A stretch of DNA of 64,000 bases from the NCBI RefSeq assembly GCF_003339845.1, contig NZ_PPTR01000012.1, positions 50,904-114,903 of the forward strand. The letters run 5' to 3'. Numbering within the stretch: position 1 is the stretch's first letter; each line of letters starts with the position of its first letter. Position numbers and translations under genes: made by a program. The stretch comes from Gordonibacter sp. 28C. Lineage in GTDB: Bacteria; Actinomycetota; Coriobacteriia; Coriobacteriales; Eggerthellaceae. Shown here piece by piece: positions 42,251 to 51,739 of this stretch. Under the pieces are notes generated by a model. That model did no database searches and had not been told where the DNA came from. It saw only the letters and a program-made list of their open reading frames with translations.

Positions 42251-43387
42251 CTAAGCGAACAGCTTCGCCATCGTCTCCCTGTCGGACAGCTCGACGCGCG
42301 TCGGCTGCGTCTCACGCCCCCGCTTCTCGAAGTGGTACACCCGCACGTCGTCCTCGCCCAAGCCGTCGCGCTCGGCCAGGTCGGCGAGCGTCTGCAGGAT
42401 ATGGTCGGAGTGCGAGGTGATGAGCACCTGCTTGCCCTCCTGCGCCATGCCGAGCAGGATCTCGGCCATCGTGCGCTGGTAGCGCGGATGCAAGTGCGTT
42501 TCGGGCTCCTCGATCATCACGAGTGCGCCCTCTTCGGAAAGCGAGCCCAGCACCACGGTGGCAACCGACTGGTTCACGCCGTAGCCGGAGTTCACGGCGC
42601 TCACCCACATGCCACCCTCCACGAGGTCCACCACCACGCTCGGACCGTCCGTCACGTACGGGCTCACCTCCACGCCGAGCTTCGCCAGGCGCTCGGCCAT
42701 CACGTCGAGACGCTTTTGCATCTCGGGGAAGCGCTTCGCCTCGTTCAGGCGGTACAGGATGAGATTCGACAGCCACTCCTCCAAGGCCGACGCATCGCCG
42801 GCGCGGTTCGAGATGTCCTCGACGGTGGGGTTGCCGGCCAGTAGCGGGTAGTTGTACCGCGTGAAACCACGGTTCGACGACAGGTAGAGCGCGTCCTCGA
42901 ACCACTTCATCATGACTTTCTGCGCGGCCAGCACACCCGCGTAATCATCGGTTGCATAGGTGCCGCCACCGTAGCCGCCAGCTGCCAGCGGGAAGAACAG
43001 CCTGCCCGACGCCTCGATGACGCCCTCCTTCCGGCTGTCCCACGACCAGGCGCGCTCGCCGCCTCGCGAGAACGACTCCTCCACACCCTCAAGCGACGTT
43101 TCCAGGCTGTATGCCATCTCGCCGGGACCGTCGTCGAGCGCAACCTCGATGCGCACGGGCAGCGAGGCATCGTGGCCGTACGCCACCTCGCGGAAGTCGC
43201 CGAGGCGCAGCAGGTAGTCGTTGTAGCTGATCTCCTTGCGCTGCAGGCTCTGCTTGATGAAGGCGAGCGACTGGATCACCGAGGTCTTCCCGGTGGAGTT
43301 AAACCCGGTGAGCACGGTGATCTTCGCAAAGTCGAGGTCGACGCCCTTCAGGGCCTTGAAGTTCTCCAGATGAACGCGCTTGAGCAT
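42251..43387 (-). CDS. RecF/OLD-like AAA ATPase
   Basis: A 378-residue protein. MLKRVHLENFKALKGVDLDFAKITVLTGFNSTGKTSVIQSLAF (1-43) contains the SMC/RecF-type Walker A GFNSTGKTS. MIEEPETHLHPRYQ (~295-308) has the Walker B plus H-loop of the OLD/AAA_21 group, and LITSHSDHIL follows. No TOPRIM domain is fused. The ATG at 43387 has AAAGGGG upstream. It begins 31 bp after the ferredoxin stop and heads the HEPN-like/collagen-like/unknown run. Such ATPases are typical cores of phage-defence systems. Confidence 0.85.
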   Translation of the reverse strand: MLKRVHLENFKALKGVDLDFAKITVLTGFNSTGKTSVIQSLAFIKQSLQRKEISYNDYLLRLGDFREVAYGHDASLPVRIEVALDDGPGEMAYSLETSLEGVEESFSRGGERAWSWDSRKEGVIEASGRLFFPLAAGGYGGGTYATDDYAGVLAAQKVMMKWFEDALYLSSNRGFTRYNYPLLAGNPTVEDISNRAGDASALEEWLSNLILYRLNEAKRFPEMQKRLDVMAERLAKLGVEVSPYVTDGPSVVVDLVEGGMWVSAVNSGYGVNQSVATVVLGSLSEEGALVMIEEPETHLHPRYQRTMAEILLGMAQEGKQVLITSHSDHILQTLADLAERDGLGEDDVRVYHFEKRGRETQPTRVELSDRETMAKLFA

Positions 43388-43418
43388 GACGGTCCCCTTT
43401 CGGTAGAGCGGTTGACGA

Positions 43419-43643
43419 TTACCGCGCAAGGCGGCGGATGGCCACCGGACGAGCCGGCTTGACCGAAAGCGCGCGCACGGGGCACCACTTCACGCAGTCG
43501 CCGCACCCCGTGCACACGTAGCCCTCCGCTATCGCAACCACGCCGTCGCGGGCTGCGAAGTTGCCCCGAGCACACCGGCGCACGCACGCACCGCAGTTGC
43601 TGCATGTGCTGCCGCGCTGGATGATGAACGGGGACTCGGTCAT
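43419..43643 (-). CDS. Two-cluster 4Fe-4S ferredoxin
   Basis: A 74-residue protein with CSNCGACVRRCA and CTGCGDCVKWCP, eight Cys for two clusters, and a basic tail. It starts 37 bp behind the second molybdoenzyme and is probably its electron donor. The ATG has a modest site (CCGAGGCG). Confidence 0.88.
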   Translation of the reverse strand: MTESPFIIQRGSTCSNCGACVRRCARGNFAARDGVVAIAEGYVCTGCGDCVKWCPVRALSVKPARPVAIRRLAR

Positions 43644-43680
43644 TTCGCCTCGGCCTTTCTTTTATACCCTCGAGCCAGCG

Positions 43681-45951
43681 CTAGCCGAACAGCGAGCGGA
43701 ACGGCACGTCGTCGGCACGGTGCACGTTGCACTGGGCCAGCTTGACGTTGTATACGCCCGACAACCTGCAGCAGTTGTCGGGGTCGTTGTCGGTGCACAT
43801 GTTGATGTTGGAGATGAACCAGCCGCCGAGCCACGGCTCGGACTCGGGCAGCTCGGGGAACCACCAGCCGTGCTGCGCAGCCACGGTGTAGGGCGACACC
43901 GACGCGTCGAGTTTGGCCTTCTGCAAACAGCGGCCGCGGCGCGTCTCGATCCAACACCACATGCCGTCGCCGATCCCCAGGTTCGCCGCCGTTTCGGGAT
44001 GTATCTGGAAATGCGGCTCGGGATAGCGGTCGCGGCACCCGTTCACCTGGCGGTACTCGGAATGGTAGTACGGCATGACGCGCGAACCGGCCGTGAGGAT
44101 GAGCGGGAAGGTCTCGGCCACGTCGGGGGTGGAAATCGGCGATTCGAAGGGTTCCTCGTAGTAGGGCAGCGCCTCCTTCTCGTCGAACAGGTCTTCGATG
44201 ATGGTCGAGCGCAGCTCCACCTTGCCCGTAGGCGTGCCGAAGCCGTAGAGCTGACCGGTCTTCGGGTCGGACATCTTGTGCCATTCCTCGGGCGAGGGAT
44301 TGAACACGGGATCCGTTATGGCACCGCGCGCCGAGGTGCCCTGCGGCTCGAGCATGGCGTCGTAGGCCTCCTCGGTGGTCTGCCACGACCAGTACTTCTC
44401 GCACGTCTCTTCATCGAACGTGCCTTCGGCCAGCGAACGCCAGAACTCGTAGTTGTCGCGACGCTCGTACAGCGGCGGCACGGCCGCCTCGCCCGTGAGG
44501 GCCACGCCGGTGATGCACGGGCCGCCCCCGCCCACGCCCCACAGCTGCGGACGCTCGAGCCAGCCGGCGGCCGGCAGCACGTAGTCGGAGAGCATGGCGA
44601 GCGGCGTCATGGTGTACTCATGAGTTATCACCAGGTCGAGCAGCTTCACGCACTCGTAGACATCCTGGGTGTTCGAGAGATTCGAGAACGGATTCGACGC
44701 CTGCGCGATGAGGCCCTTCACCGGATAGGGCTTGCCGGTGCGGATGGCCTCGCTCACGGCGCACCAGTTCTGCGCACACGTGGCGTTCTGGCTAAGGAAG
44801 TAGGGATGGTGGAACACGCGGCTCTGCGCGTCGGAGATCATCTGGTAGCTGGGCCATGAGTGGAACGGGAAGCGGTCGGAGCCGAGCTGCTTGTCGCGCT
44901 GCGACTTCGGCAGCATCTCGGGCATCTCGAACGTGGCGTGCGGCAGCACGTCGTTGGGAGGCGCCAGGTAGGTCTGACCCGCCTTGTTGATGCCGATAAG
45001 CGCCTTGAGGCATGCCTTGGCGCGGTTGGCCTGCGCCTGGTTGCGACCGATGGCGTCAGTGGCCAGGCCCCATGGCAGGTATGCCGGCAGGCAGGTGGCG
45101 TACATGCGCGCCGCCTTCACGATCTTCTCGGCCGGCACCCAGCAGATCTCAGCCACCTTCTCGGGCGGATAGGCCTGCACGGCCTTCTTCAAATCCTCGA
45201 AGCCGTACGTCCACGCCTCGACGAACTCCTTGTCGTAGAGCTCCTCGTTGATGATGACGTTCATCCAGCCCATGGCCATGGCGCCGTCGGTACCGGGCCG
45301 CAGGCGCAACCACACGTCGGCGTTGGCCGCGTACTCGGTGCAGCGCGGATCGACCACGATGAGCTTGGCATCGGGGTCGTTCGCGAACAGGTCCTGGTAG
45401 CCCCAGTGCTCGGGGAAGTCGCCGGACTGGGCGGGGTTGTGGCCCCACAGCACCACGCAGCCAGTCTTGGCCGCCGTGAAGGCTGCCGCGAACTGGCCGT
45501 ACGTCGCGCTCTCGTTCGTGTACGTAGGGCACCAGCAGATTTCGGAGCCGCCCATGGCCAGGTTGGGGCTGCCGTACAGGTTGAAGAACCGTCCTTCGTA
45601 CCACTCGTCGGTGCGGCCTGTGCCGTGCGAGAAGATGACCGACTCGGGGCCGTACTCGTCGGCGAGGTAGCGCAGCTTCTCGCCGATCTCGGTGCACGCC
45701 TGATCCCACGTGAGGCGCTCCCACTTGCCGCTGCCCCGCGCTCCCACGCGCTTGAGCGGGTAGTTGCAGCGCTTCGGGTGGTCGAGCCACTCCAGCTGGA
45801 AGTCCATGCGCTCGCACACGCGACCTTGGCTCACCGTGCACTCGGGGTCGCCCTCGAGCTTGGTGATCTTGCCGTCCTCCACCGTAGCCTTCACACCGCA
45901 GTTGGCATGGGAGGCGAAGCACAGCGTTCTCTTGTACTCGACGTTTGACAT
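43681..45951 (-). CDS. DMSO-reductase-family molybdopterin enzyme with altered Fe-S motif
   Basis: A 756-residue catalytic subunit without a Tat signal. The N-terminal Fe-S motif reads CFASHANC followed by ...ECTVSQGRVCERM: where relatives have CxxCxxxC, the second Cys is Ser14, with His15 next to it. Pterin domains follow (VVDPRCTEYAANADVWLRLRPGTDGAMAMGW, ~205-237; C-terminal MopB domain ~630-750). EICWCPTYTNESATYG parallels ICWC in the first enzyme and may hold the metal-ligand residue. The substrate is unknown. It has a ferredoxin partner downstream and a LuxR-type element upstream. Confidence 0.85.
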   Translation of the reverse strand: MSNVEYKRTLCFASHANCGVKATVEDGKITKLEGDPECTVSQGRVCERMDFQLEWLDHPKRCNYPLKRVGARGSGKWERLTWDQACTEIGEKLRYLADEYGPESVIFSHGTGRTDEWYEGRFFNLYGSPNLAMGGSEICWCPTYTNESATYGQFAAAFTAAKTGCVVLWGHNPAQSGDFPEHWGYQDLFANDPDAKLIVVDPRCTEYAANADVWLRLRPGTDGAMAMGWMNVIINEELYDKEFVEAWTYGFEDLKKAVQAYPPEKVAEICWVPAEKIVKAARMYATCLPAYLPWGLATDAIGRNQAQANRAKACLKALIGINKAGQTYLAPPNDVLPHATFEMPEMLPKSQRDKQLGSDRFPFHSWPSYQMISDAQSRVFHHPYFLSQNATCAQNWCAVSEAIRTGKPYPVKGLIAQASNPFSNLSNTQDVYECVKLLDLVITHEYTMTPLAMLSDYVLPAAGWLERPQLWGVGGGGPCITGVALTGEAAVPPLYERRDNYEFWRSLAEGTFDEETCEKYWSWQTTEEAYDAMLEPQGTSARGAITDPVFNPSPEEWHKMSDPKTGQLYGFGTPTGKVELRSTIIEDLFDEKEALPYYEEPFESPISTPDVAETFPLILTAGSRVMPYYHSEYRQVNGCRDRYPEPHFQIHPETAANLGIGDGMWCWIETRRGRCLQKAKLDASVSPYTVAAQHGWWFPELPESEPWLGGWFISNINMCTDNDPDNCCRLSGVYNVKLAQCNVHRADDVPFRSLFG

Positions 45952-45987
45952 AATTCGCCCTCTTCCTCTTCGTCGGCGTACTTCGTT

Positions 45988-46064
45988 TCAGCTGATAGCG
46001 AAGATGCGAATCCTTACCGTTCAGACTAGCGACGCGCGCTTGGACGGACAAGCTATCAAAATTG
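45988..46064 (-). promoter_or_regulatory. Molybdoenzyme promoter with TTTGATAGC element
   Basis: On the minus strand CAATTTTGATAGCTTG (from 46064) runs into -35 TTGTCC. A 17-bp spacer leads to -10 TAGTCT. Downstream, TCAGCTGATAG (plus strand 45988-45998) repeats a palindrome also found at the next promoter (46789-46798). The remaining part of this 250-bp gap, 46065-46201, is GC-rich and holds nothing recognised. Confidence 0.65.
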
Positions 46065-46201
46065 ATTGCCGCGCGGACGCAGCGCGGGCCTCGCCCGAAG
46101 GCCCCCGGCATGCAACGACGGGGCCCGGGCGCGCCGTCGCGCGCCCGGGCCCCCGAGCCTCTCCCGCCCTCGCTCGCGCGAGGCGCATCGCTTCACGAGG
46201 C

Positions 46202-46696
46202 CTACGTCAAAGCCTCTTTCTCGTCCTGCTCCCCATCAACCGGCTGGCCCTGGGGCAACGGCGTGCGCAGCACCTTGGATGCGACGAGCATGCACAAAGG
46301 CTCCACTTGAATGGCAACGACGTAGCAGATCGCCCATATAAGGGGCATGGGCGCGAGCAGCCTGCTCGCGAACTGGGCGTCGAATCCCGTCATCATGAAC
46401 GTGAGCACGAACGAGATGACGAACACCAGCACCGTGCAGAGAAGAACGTCCTTCAGCAGGAACCACCCGAGCGACCCCTCGCGCGCGCCGCACGACACCG
46501 CGAAACCCATGGAGAGGGGAATAAGCGGAACCAGCGCCAAGATCGCCGTGCCGAGCACGGTGCCGACGACCACCCCCGTCGCAAACCCCTCGGGCGTCAA
46601 CGGCGCCCCGGACACCACCGGGGAGAACAGGCTCATCGTGATTGCAAGAAAGAACGACATGAGAAAGCCCATGAGGGCTCGAAACCCGAAAGTCAT
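46202..46696 (-). CDS. Four-helix membrane protein linked to the molybdoenzyme regulon
   Basis: A 164-residue protein with four hydrophobic helices (~5-27, 38-62, 80-102, 115-140) and a charged C-terminal tail. Features include SGAPLTPEGFATGVVVGTVLGTAI, reminiscent of DUF2798-like proteins. The ATG has AAAGGGGG nine bases upstream. Its promoter shares both the TTTGATAGC element and the ATCAGCTGAT palindrome with the molybdoenzyme operon. Coregulation suggests transport of the substrate or product; this is inference. Confidence 0.65.
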   Translation of the reverse strand: MTFGFRALMGFLMSFFLAITMSLFSPVVSGAPLTPEGFATGVVVGTVLGTAILALVPLIPLSMGFAVSCGAREGSLGWFLLKDVLLCTVLVFVISFVLTFMMTGFDAQFASRLLAPMPLIWAICYVVAIQVEPLCMLVASKVLRTPLPQGQPVDGEQDEKEALT

Positions 46697-46788
46697 CTAC
46701 AACCCCCTTTAGCTGAGATGTGAGAAGGTATCGCCGCGTCCCATCGCACCACCCCTTCGCGTGCGTCGATTTTCCATCCGCATCTCCT

Positions 46789-46844
46789 ATCAGCTGATTC
46801 GCATGATAGCCGCGCGAACGGCGCAGGGATAGCTATCAAACTTG
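46789..46844 (-). promoter_or_regulatory. Membrane-protein promoter with TTTGATAGC element and ATCAGCTGAT dyad
   Basis: On the minus strand CAAGTTTGATAGCTAT (from 46844) includes the dyad GATAGCTATC. The -35 position (TATCCC) follows directly, then 17 bp and -10 TATCAT. ATCAGCTGAT (46789-46798) is a perfect palindrome. The poor -35 is consistent with activator dependence. Confidence 0.6.
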
Positions 46845-46907
46845 TCAGATGCTCGACTCCGCCGATCCGAAAAGGCATGGAAGGCGCGTTACCGTCTCGC
46901 AACGGCC

Positions 46908-46936
46908 TCGACGGGAATGGCCGGGGGGTCTACAAT
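46908..46936 (+). promoter_or_regulatory. Promoter of the DapB-like dehydrogenase
   Basis: TCGACG (46908-46913), a 17-bp spacer and TACAAT (46931-46936), with the start codon 38 bp downstream. Confidence 0.5.
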
Positions 46937-46973
46937 CGGGCTTGAGGAACCACCCGACCGAAAAGGAGGCATC

Positions 46974-48029
46974 ATGAACCGAGAGAAGATTCGCGTGGTG
47001 CAGTACGGATGCGGGAAGATGGCGAAGCTCACGCTGCGCTATCTGCACGAGAAGGGCGCCGAGATCGTGGGCGCGATCGACACCGACCCGTCGCTCCAGG
47101 GCGTGGACGCGGGCAACTTCGCCGACCTGGGCTGCAAGCTGGGCGTGGCCATTTCGAGTGACGCGGAGCGCGTGCTCGACGAATGCGACGCCGACATCGC
47201 CGTGCTGGAGCTGTTCAGCTTCGTGGAGGACGTCTACCCCATGTTCGAGGCGTGCGCCGCGCGCGGCATCGACGTGGTCACCACCTGCGAGGAGGCCATC
47301 TATCCGTGGACGACGGCCGCCGCGCTCACGAACAAGCTCGACGCGCTGGCGAAGGAGACGGGCTGCACCATCGTGGGTTCGGGCATGCAGGACATCTTCT
47401 GGATCAACCTCGTGGGCTGCGTGGCGGGCGGCGTGCACCGCATCGACCGCATTGAAGGCGCCACGAGCTACAACGTGGAGGACTACGGCCTGGCGCTGGC
47501 GAAGGCGCACGGCGTGGGCCTCACGCCCGAGGAGTTCGAGGCGACGCTCGCCCACCCCGAGGAAATCGAGCCGTCCTACGTGTGGAACTCGAACGAGGCG
47601 CTGGCGTCGCTTTTCGGTTGGACCATCAAGAGCCAGACGCAGAAGTCCGTGCCGTTCATCGCCGAGGAGGACACCTACTCCGCCACCATGGGCGAGACGA
47701 TCCCCGCCGGGCGCTGCATCGGCATGAGCGCCGTGGTGACCACCGAGACGTTCCAAGGGCCCGTCATCGAAACGCAGTGCATCGGCAAGGTGTACGGAGC
47801 CGACGACGGCGACTTGTGCGAATGGAAGATTCTCGGCGAACCGGACACGTCGTTCTCCGTGGCGAAGCCGGCCACGCCGGAGCACACCTGCGCCACCGTG
47901 GTGAACCGCATCCCCACGATACTCGCCGCGCCGCCGGGCTTCGTGACCGTGGAGAAGCTGGAACCCGTGGAGTACCTGGCGTACCCGATGAACCTCTATG
48001 TGGACGAAGGGTGCGACTGCGGCTGCTAG
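46974..48029 (+). CDS. DapB-like NAD(P)-dependent dehydrogenase (diaminopentanoate dehydrogenase-like)
   Basis: A 351-residue protein. A Rossmann start [40 protein letters not shown] (~5-45) has GxGxMxK. A middle domain [26 protein letters not shown] follows. The C terminus ends CDCGC, a possible metal or disulfide site. The architecture resembles 2,4-diaminopentanoate dehydrogenase of ornithine fermentation and other DapB-related enzymes. No other ornithine-pathway gene is nearby, so the substrate is left open. The ATG at 46974 has AAAAGGAGG upstream. Confidence 0.75.
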   Translation: MNREKIRVVQYGCGKMAKLTLRYLHEKGAEIVGAIDTDPSLQGVDAGNFADLGCKLGVAISSDAERVLDECDADIAVLELFSFVEDVYPMFEACAARGIDVVTTCEEAIYPWTTAAALTNKLDALAKETGCTIVGSGMQDIFWINLVGCVAGGVHRIDRIEGATSYNVEDYGLALAKAHGVGLTPEEFEATLAHPEEIEPSYVWNSNEALASLFGWTIKSQTQKSVPFIAEEDTYSATMGETIPAGRCIGMSAVVTTETFQGPVIETQCIGKVYGADDGDLCEWKILGEPDTSFSVAKPATPEHTCATVVNRIPTILAAPPGFVTVEKLEPVEYLAYPMNLYVDEGCDCGC

Positions 48030-48134
48030 CACCGCGGAGCGAGGATGGCGAGCGACCGTATGGCACGCTCGCCGCATGGGGCGCGGTGCTCCCGAAGGCA
48101 CCGCGCCGGACGGCCGGCAGGCCGTCCCTACGAA

Positions 48135-48166
48135 AAGAGGCCGCCGGATTGTTCCGGCGGCCTCTT
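48135..48166. terminator. Bidirectional terminator
   Basis: AAGAGGCCGCCGGA, loop TTGT, TCCGGCGGCCTCTT: a perfect 14-bp stem between convergent genes (DapB-like and nifJ). Confidence 0.85.
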
Positions 48167-48196
48167 CAACGTTTCAAGCGACGTCTTCGCTTACGC

Positions 48197-51100
48197 TTAC
48201 GCCTGAGCGTACAGGTCCTTCAGCTTCAGCAGGTGCTCGTAGCGATCCATGGCGGCCTGCTCGTTGCGCTCGAACAGCTCGGTGGCGCGCTCGGGGAACT
48301 CGCGGGTCAGGCGGCTGTAACGGGCCTCGTTCATGAGGAACTCCTGGTAGCCGCCGGCGGGCTCCTTGGAGTCGAGCACGAACTTCTTGCCCGGCTCGGC
48401 GGCCGGGTTGAAGCGGAACAGGTTCCAGTAGCCGCAGTCCACGGCCTTCTTCATCTCGTCCTGGCAGTTCGCCATGCCGCCCTTGATGGAGTGCATCTCG
48501 CAGGGCGAGTAGCCGATGATGAGCGACGGTCCGGGGTACGCCTCGGCCTCGGCGATGGCCTTGATGGTCTGGGCCGGCTTGGCGCCCATGGCAACCTGCG
48601 CCACGTACACGTAGCCGTAGCTCATCGCGATCTCGGTGAGGCTCTTCTTCTTGATGTCCTTGCCGGCGGCCGCGAACTGCGCCACCTGGCCGATGTTGGA
48701 CGCCTTGGAAGCCTGGCCGCCCGTGTTGGAGTACACCTCGGTGTCGAACACGAACACGTTCACGTTCTGGCCGGACGCCAACACGTGGTCGAGTCCGCCG
48801 TAGCCGATGTCGTAGGCCCAACCGTCGCCGCCGAAGATCCAGAACGACTTCGCACCCAGGTAGTCCTTGTCCTCGAGGATCTCGGGCGCCAAGGGACAGC
48901 CGTCGGCGGCCGCGGCCTCGAGCGCGGGAACGAGCGCGCGCGCCGCCTGGGCGTTGGCCTCGCCGTCCTCCAACGTGTCCAGATACGTCGCGATGAGCGC
49001 CTTCGTATCGGCCGGGGTCTTGTCGCTAGCGGCCATTTCCTCCAGCTTGCCCACCAGGCGCGTGCGCACCGCCTCGTGGCCCAGCAGCATGCCCAAGCCG
49101 TGCTCGGCGTTGTCCTCGAACAGCGAGTTCGACCAGGCCGGGCCATGGCCTTCCTTGTTCACCGCGTACGGCGACGTGGCGGCCGGGCCGCCCCAGATGG
49201 ACGAGCAGCCGGTGGCGTTCGTGATGTACATGCGGTCGCCGAACAGCTGGGTGACGAGCTTGGCGTACGCCGTCTCGGCGCAGCCGGCGCAGGCGCCCGA
49301 GAACTCGAGGAGCGGCTGCTTGAACTGGCTGCCCTTAACGCTGGCGTCCTCAAGCTCGGGCTTGTCGGACACGGCCGCCACGCAGTAGTCGAAGACCTCC
49401 TGCTGGTCGAGCTGGCTTTCCGTGGGAACCATGGAAAGCGAGTCGGAGGGGCACACGTTCACGCACACGCCGCAGCCCATGCAGTCGAGCGGCGACACGG
49501 CCAGCGTGTACTGCAGGCCGGCCGCGGCCTTGCCCTTCGCCGGCACGAGCGTGGTGGCCGCCGGAGCCGCCGCGGCCTCGGCCTCGGTGAGCGCGAACGG
49601 GCGGATGGTGGCGTGCGGGCACGCGAAGGCGCACTGGTTGCACTGGATGCAGGTCGAAGCGTCCCATGCGGGCACGCTCACGGCCACGCCGCGCTTCTCG
49701 TAGGCGGCGGCACCCTGCTCGAACTGGCCGTCCACGTGCGGCACGAACGCCGAAACGGGCAGGCGGTCGCCGTCCATGCGGCCCACCGGCTCCATGATGT
49801 CGCGCACCATCTTCACCACTTCGGCGCGACCCTCGAGCGCGGGCTGCTCGCCCTCGTCCACGGCGTCGGCCCAGCTGGCCGGGATCTCCACCTGCACGAA
49901 CGCGGTGGCGCCGGCGTCGATGGCGCGGTGGTTCATGTCGACGACGTCCTGGCCCTTCTTCAGGTAGGACTTCGTGGCCGCGTCCTTCATGTACTGGATG
50001 GCCTCGTCCTGCGGGATCACGTTCGCCAGCGTGAAGAACGCCGACTGCAAGATGGTGTTCGTGCGCTTGCCCATGCCGATCTCGCGGGCGAGGTCGATGG
50101 CGTTGATGGTGTAGAGCTTGATGCCGTTGTTGGCGATGTAGCGCTTCGCCTCGGCGTTCAGGTGGTGCTCCAGCTCCTCGGGCGTCCACTGGCAGTTGAT
50201 CATGAACGTGCCGCCCGGCTTCACGTCGTTCACCATGCGGAAGCCCTTGGTGACGTAGGAGGGGTTGTGGCAGGCCACGAAGTCGGCCTTGTTCACGTAG
50301 TAGGTGCTGCGGATGGGCGAGTCGCCGAAGCGCAGGTGGCTGATGGTCACGCCGCCCGTCTTCTTAGAGTCGTACTGGAAGTAGGCCTGCACGTACTTGG
50401 CGGTGTGGTCGCCGATGATCTTGATGGAGTTCTTGTTGGCGCCCACCGTGCCGTCGCCGCCGAGGCCCCAGAACTTGCACTCCACCGTTCCCGGAGCCGC
50501 CGTGTTGGGGCTCGCGGGATCCTCGGGCAACGACAGGTTCGTCACGTCGTCCACGATGCCCACGGTGAACTCGCGCGCCGGGGCGTCCTTCTCGAGCTCC
50601 TTGTACACGGCGAACGCCGACGAGGGCGGGGTGTCCTTCGAGGCCAGGCCGTAGCGGCCGCCCACCACGGTCAGGTCGGAGCGGCCCTCGTGCGCGAGCG
50701 CGTTCACCACGTCCATGTACAGCGGTTCGCCGAGCGCGCCCGGCTCCTTCGTGCGGTCCATGACCGCGATCTTCTTGACGGTTGTCGGCAGCGCGGCCAT
50801 GAACTTCTCGCTCACGAACGGGCGGTACAGGCGCACCTTCACCAGGCCCACCTTCTCGCCGTGGGCGTTCAGGTAGTCGATGACCTCTTCCACCACGTCG
50901 CAGAACGAGCCCATGGCCACGATCACGCGGTCGGCGTCGGGCGCGCCGTAGTAGTTGAACAGCTCGTAGTTCGTGCCCAGTTTGGCGTTCACCTGGTGCA
51001 TGTAGTCCTCCACCACGGCCGGCAGCGCGTCGTAGTGGCCGTTGCAGGCCTCGCGGTGCTGGAAGAACACGTCGCCGTTCTCGTGGCTGCCGCGCATGGC

Positions 51101-51739
51101 GGGATGCTCGGGATTGAGCGCGTGGTCGCGGAAGGCGCGCACGGCGTCCATGTCGCACATCTCGGCCAGGTCGTCGTAGTCCCACACGGCGATCTTCTGC
51201 ACCTCGTGGGAGGTGCGGAAGCCGTCGAAGAAGTTGATGAAGGGGACGCGGCCCTTGATGGCGGCCAAGTGCGCCACGGCGGACAGGTCCATGACCTCCT
51301 GCACGTTCGTCTCGGCCAGCATGGCGAAGCCCGTCTGGCGGCAGGCCATGACGTCGGAGTGGTCGCCGAAGATGGAGAGCGCCTGGGTGGCCACCGTGCG
51401 GGCGCTCACGTGGAACACGCTCGGCAGCTGCTCGGCGGCGATCTTGTACATGTTGGGGATCATGAGGAGCAGGCCCTGGGAGGCCGTGTAGGTGGTGGTG
51501 AGCGCGCCTGCGGCCAGCGAGCCGTGCACCGCGCCGGCGGCACCGCCCTCGGACTGCATCTCGCACACCTTCACCTTCGTGCCGAAGATGTTCTTCTGAC
51601 CGGCGGCGGACCACTGGTCCACCAGGTCGGCCATCGGGCTCGACGGGGTGATGGGGTAAATGCCCGCCACCTCGGTGAACGCGTAAGATACGTACGCTGC
51701 GGCGTTGTTGCCGTCCATGGACTTGAATTCTCTCGTCAT
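48197..51739 (-). CDS. nifJ: Pyruvate:ferredoxin (flavodoxin) oxidoreductase, single-chain
   Basis: A 1180-residue homodimeric PFOR that converts pyruvate and CoA to acetyl-CoA, CO2 and reduced ferredoxin. Domains in order: pyruvate-binding domain I (AGIYPITPSSPMADLVDQW, ~25-43), domain II, gamma/EKR domain (~415-600), a 2[4Fe-4S] insert (CIQCNQCAFACPH and CMGCGVCVNVCPS, ~690-760), and the TPP domain with ACAGCAETAY and GDGWAYDIGYGGLDHVL (~970-990). The start at 51739 has AAAGGAGAGG upstream; the open frame before it lacks a site. Central to anaerobic energy metabolism. Confidence 0.96.
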   Translation of the reverse strand: MTREFKSMDGNNAAAYVSYAFTEVAGIYPITPSSPMADLVDQWSAAGQKNIFGTKVKVCEMQSEGGAAGAVHGSLAAGALTTTYTASQGLLLMIPNMYKIAAEQLPSVFHVSARTVATQALSIFGDHSDVMACRQTGFAMLAETNVQEVMDLSAVAHLAAIKGRVPFINFFDGFRTSHEVQKIAVWDYDDLAEMCDMDAVRAFRDHALNPEHPAMRGSHENGDVFFQHREACNGHYDALPAVVEDYMHQVNAKLGTNYELFNYYGAPDADRVIVAMGSFCDVVEEVIDYLNAHGEKVGLVKVRLYRPFVSEKFMAALPTTVKKIAVMDRTKEPGALGEPLYMDVVNALAHEGRSDLTVVGGRYGLASKDTPPSSAFAVYKELEKDAPAREFTVGIVDDVTNLSLPEDPASPNTAAPGTVECKFWGLGGDGTVGANKNSIKIIGDHTAKYVQAYFQYDSKKTGGVTISHLRFGDSPIRSTYYVNKADFVACHNPSYVTKGFRMVNDVKPGGTFMINCQWTPEELEHHLNAEAKRYIANNGIKLYTINAIDLAREIGMGKRTNTILQSAFFTLANVIPQDEAIQYMKDAATKSYLKKGQDVVDMNHRAIDAGATAFVQVEIPASWADAVDEGEQPALEGRAEVVKMVRDIMEPVGRMDGDRLPVSAFVPHVDGQFEQGAAAYEKRGVAVSVPAWDASTCIQCNQCAFACPHATIRPFALTEAEAAAAPAATTLVPAKGKAAAGLQYTLAVSPLDCMGCGVCVNVCPSDSLSMVPTESQLDQQEVFDYCVAAVSDKPELEDASVKGSQFKQPLLEFSGACAGCAETAYAKLVTQLFGDRMYITNATGCSSIWGGPAATSPYAVNKEGHGPAWSNSLFEDNAEHGLGMLLGHEAVRTRLVGKLEEMAASDKTPADTKALIATYLDTLEDGEANAQAARALVPALEAAAADGCPLAPEILEDKDYLGAKSFWIFGGDGWAYDIGYGGLDHVLASGQNVNVFVFDTEVYSNTGGQASKASNIGQVAQFAAAGKDIKKKSLTEIAMSYGYVYVAQVAMGAKPAQTIKAIAEAEAYPGPSLIIGYSPCEMHSIKGGMANCQDEMKKAVDCGYWNLFRFNPAAEPGKKFVLDSKEPAGGYQEFLMNEARYSRLTREFPERATELFERNEQAAMDRYEHLLKLKDLYAQA

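Noticed and set aside
42251..43387. OLD-family nuclease
   Set aside because: Only the ATPase half is present. No TOPRIM motif follows Walker B, so nuclease activity is not claimed.
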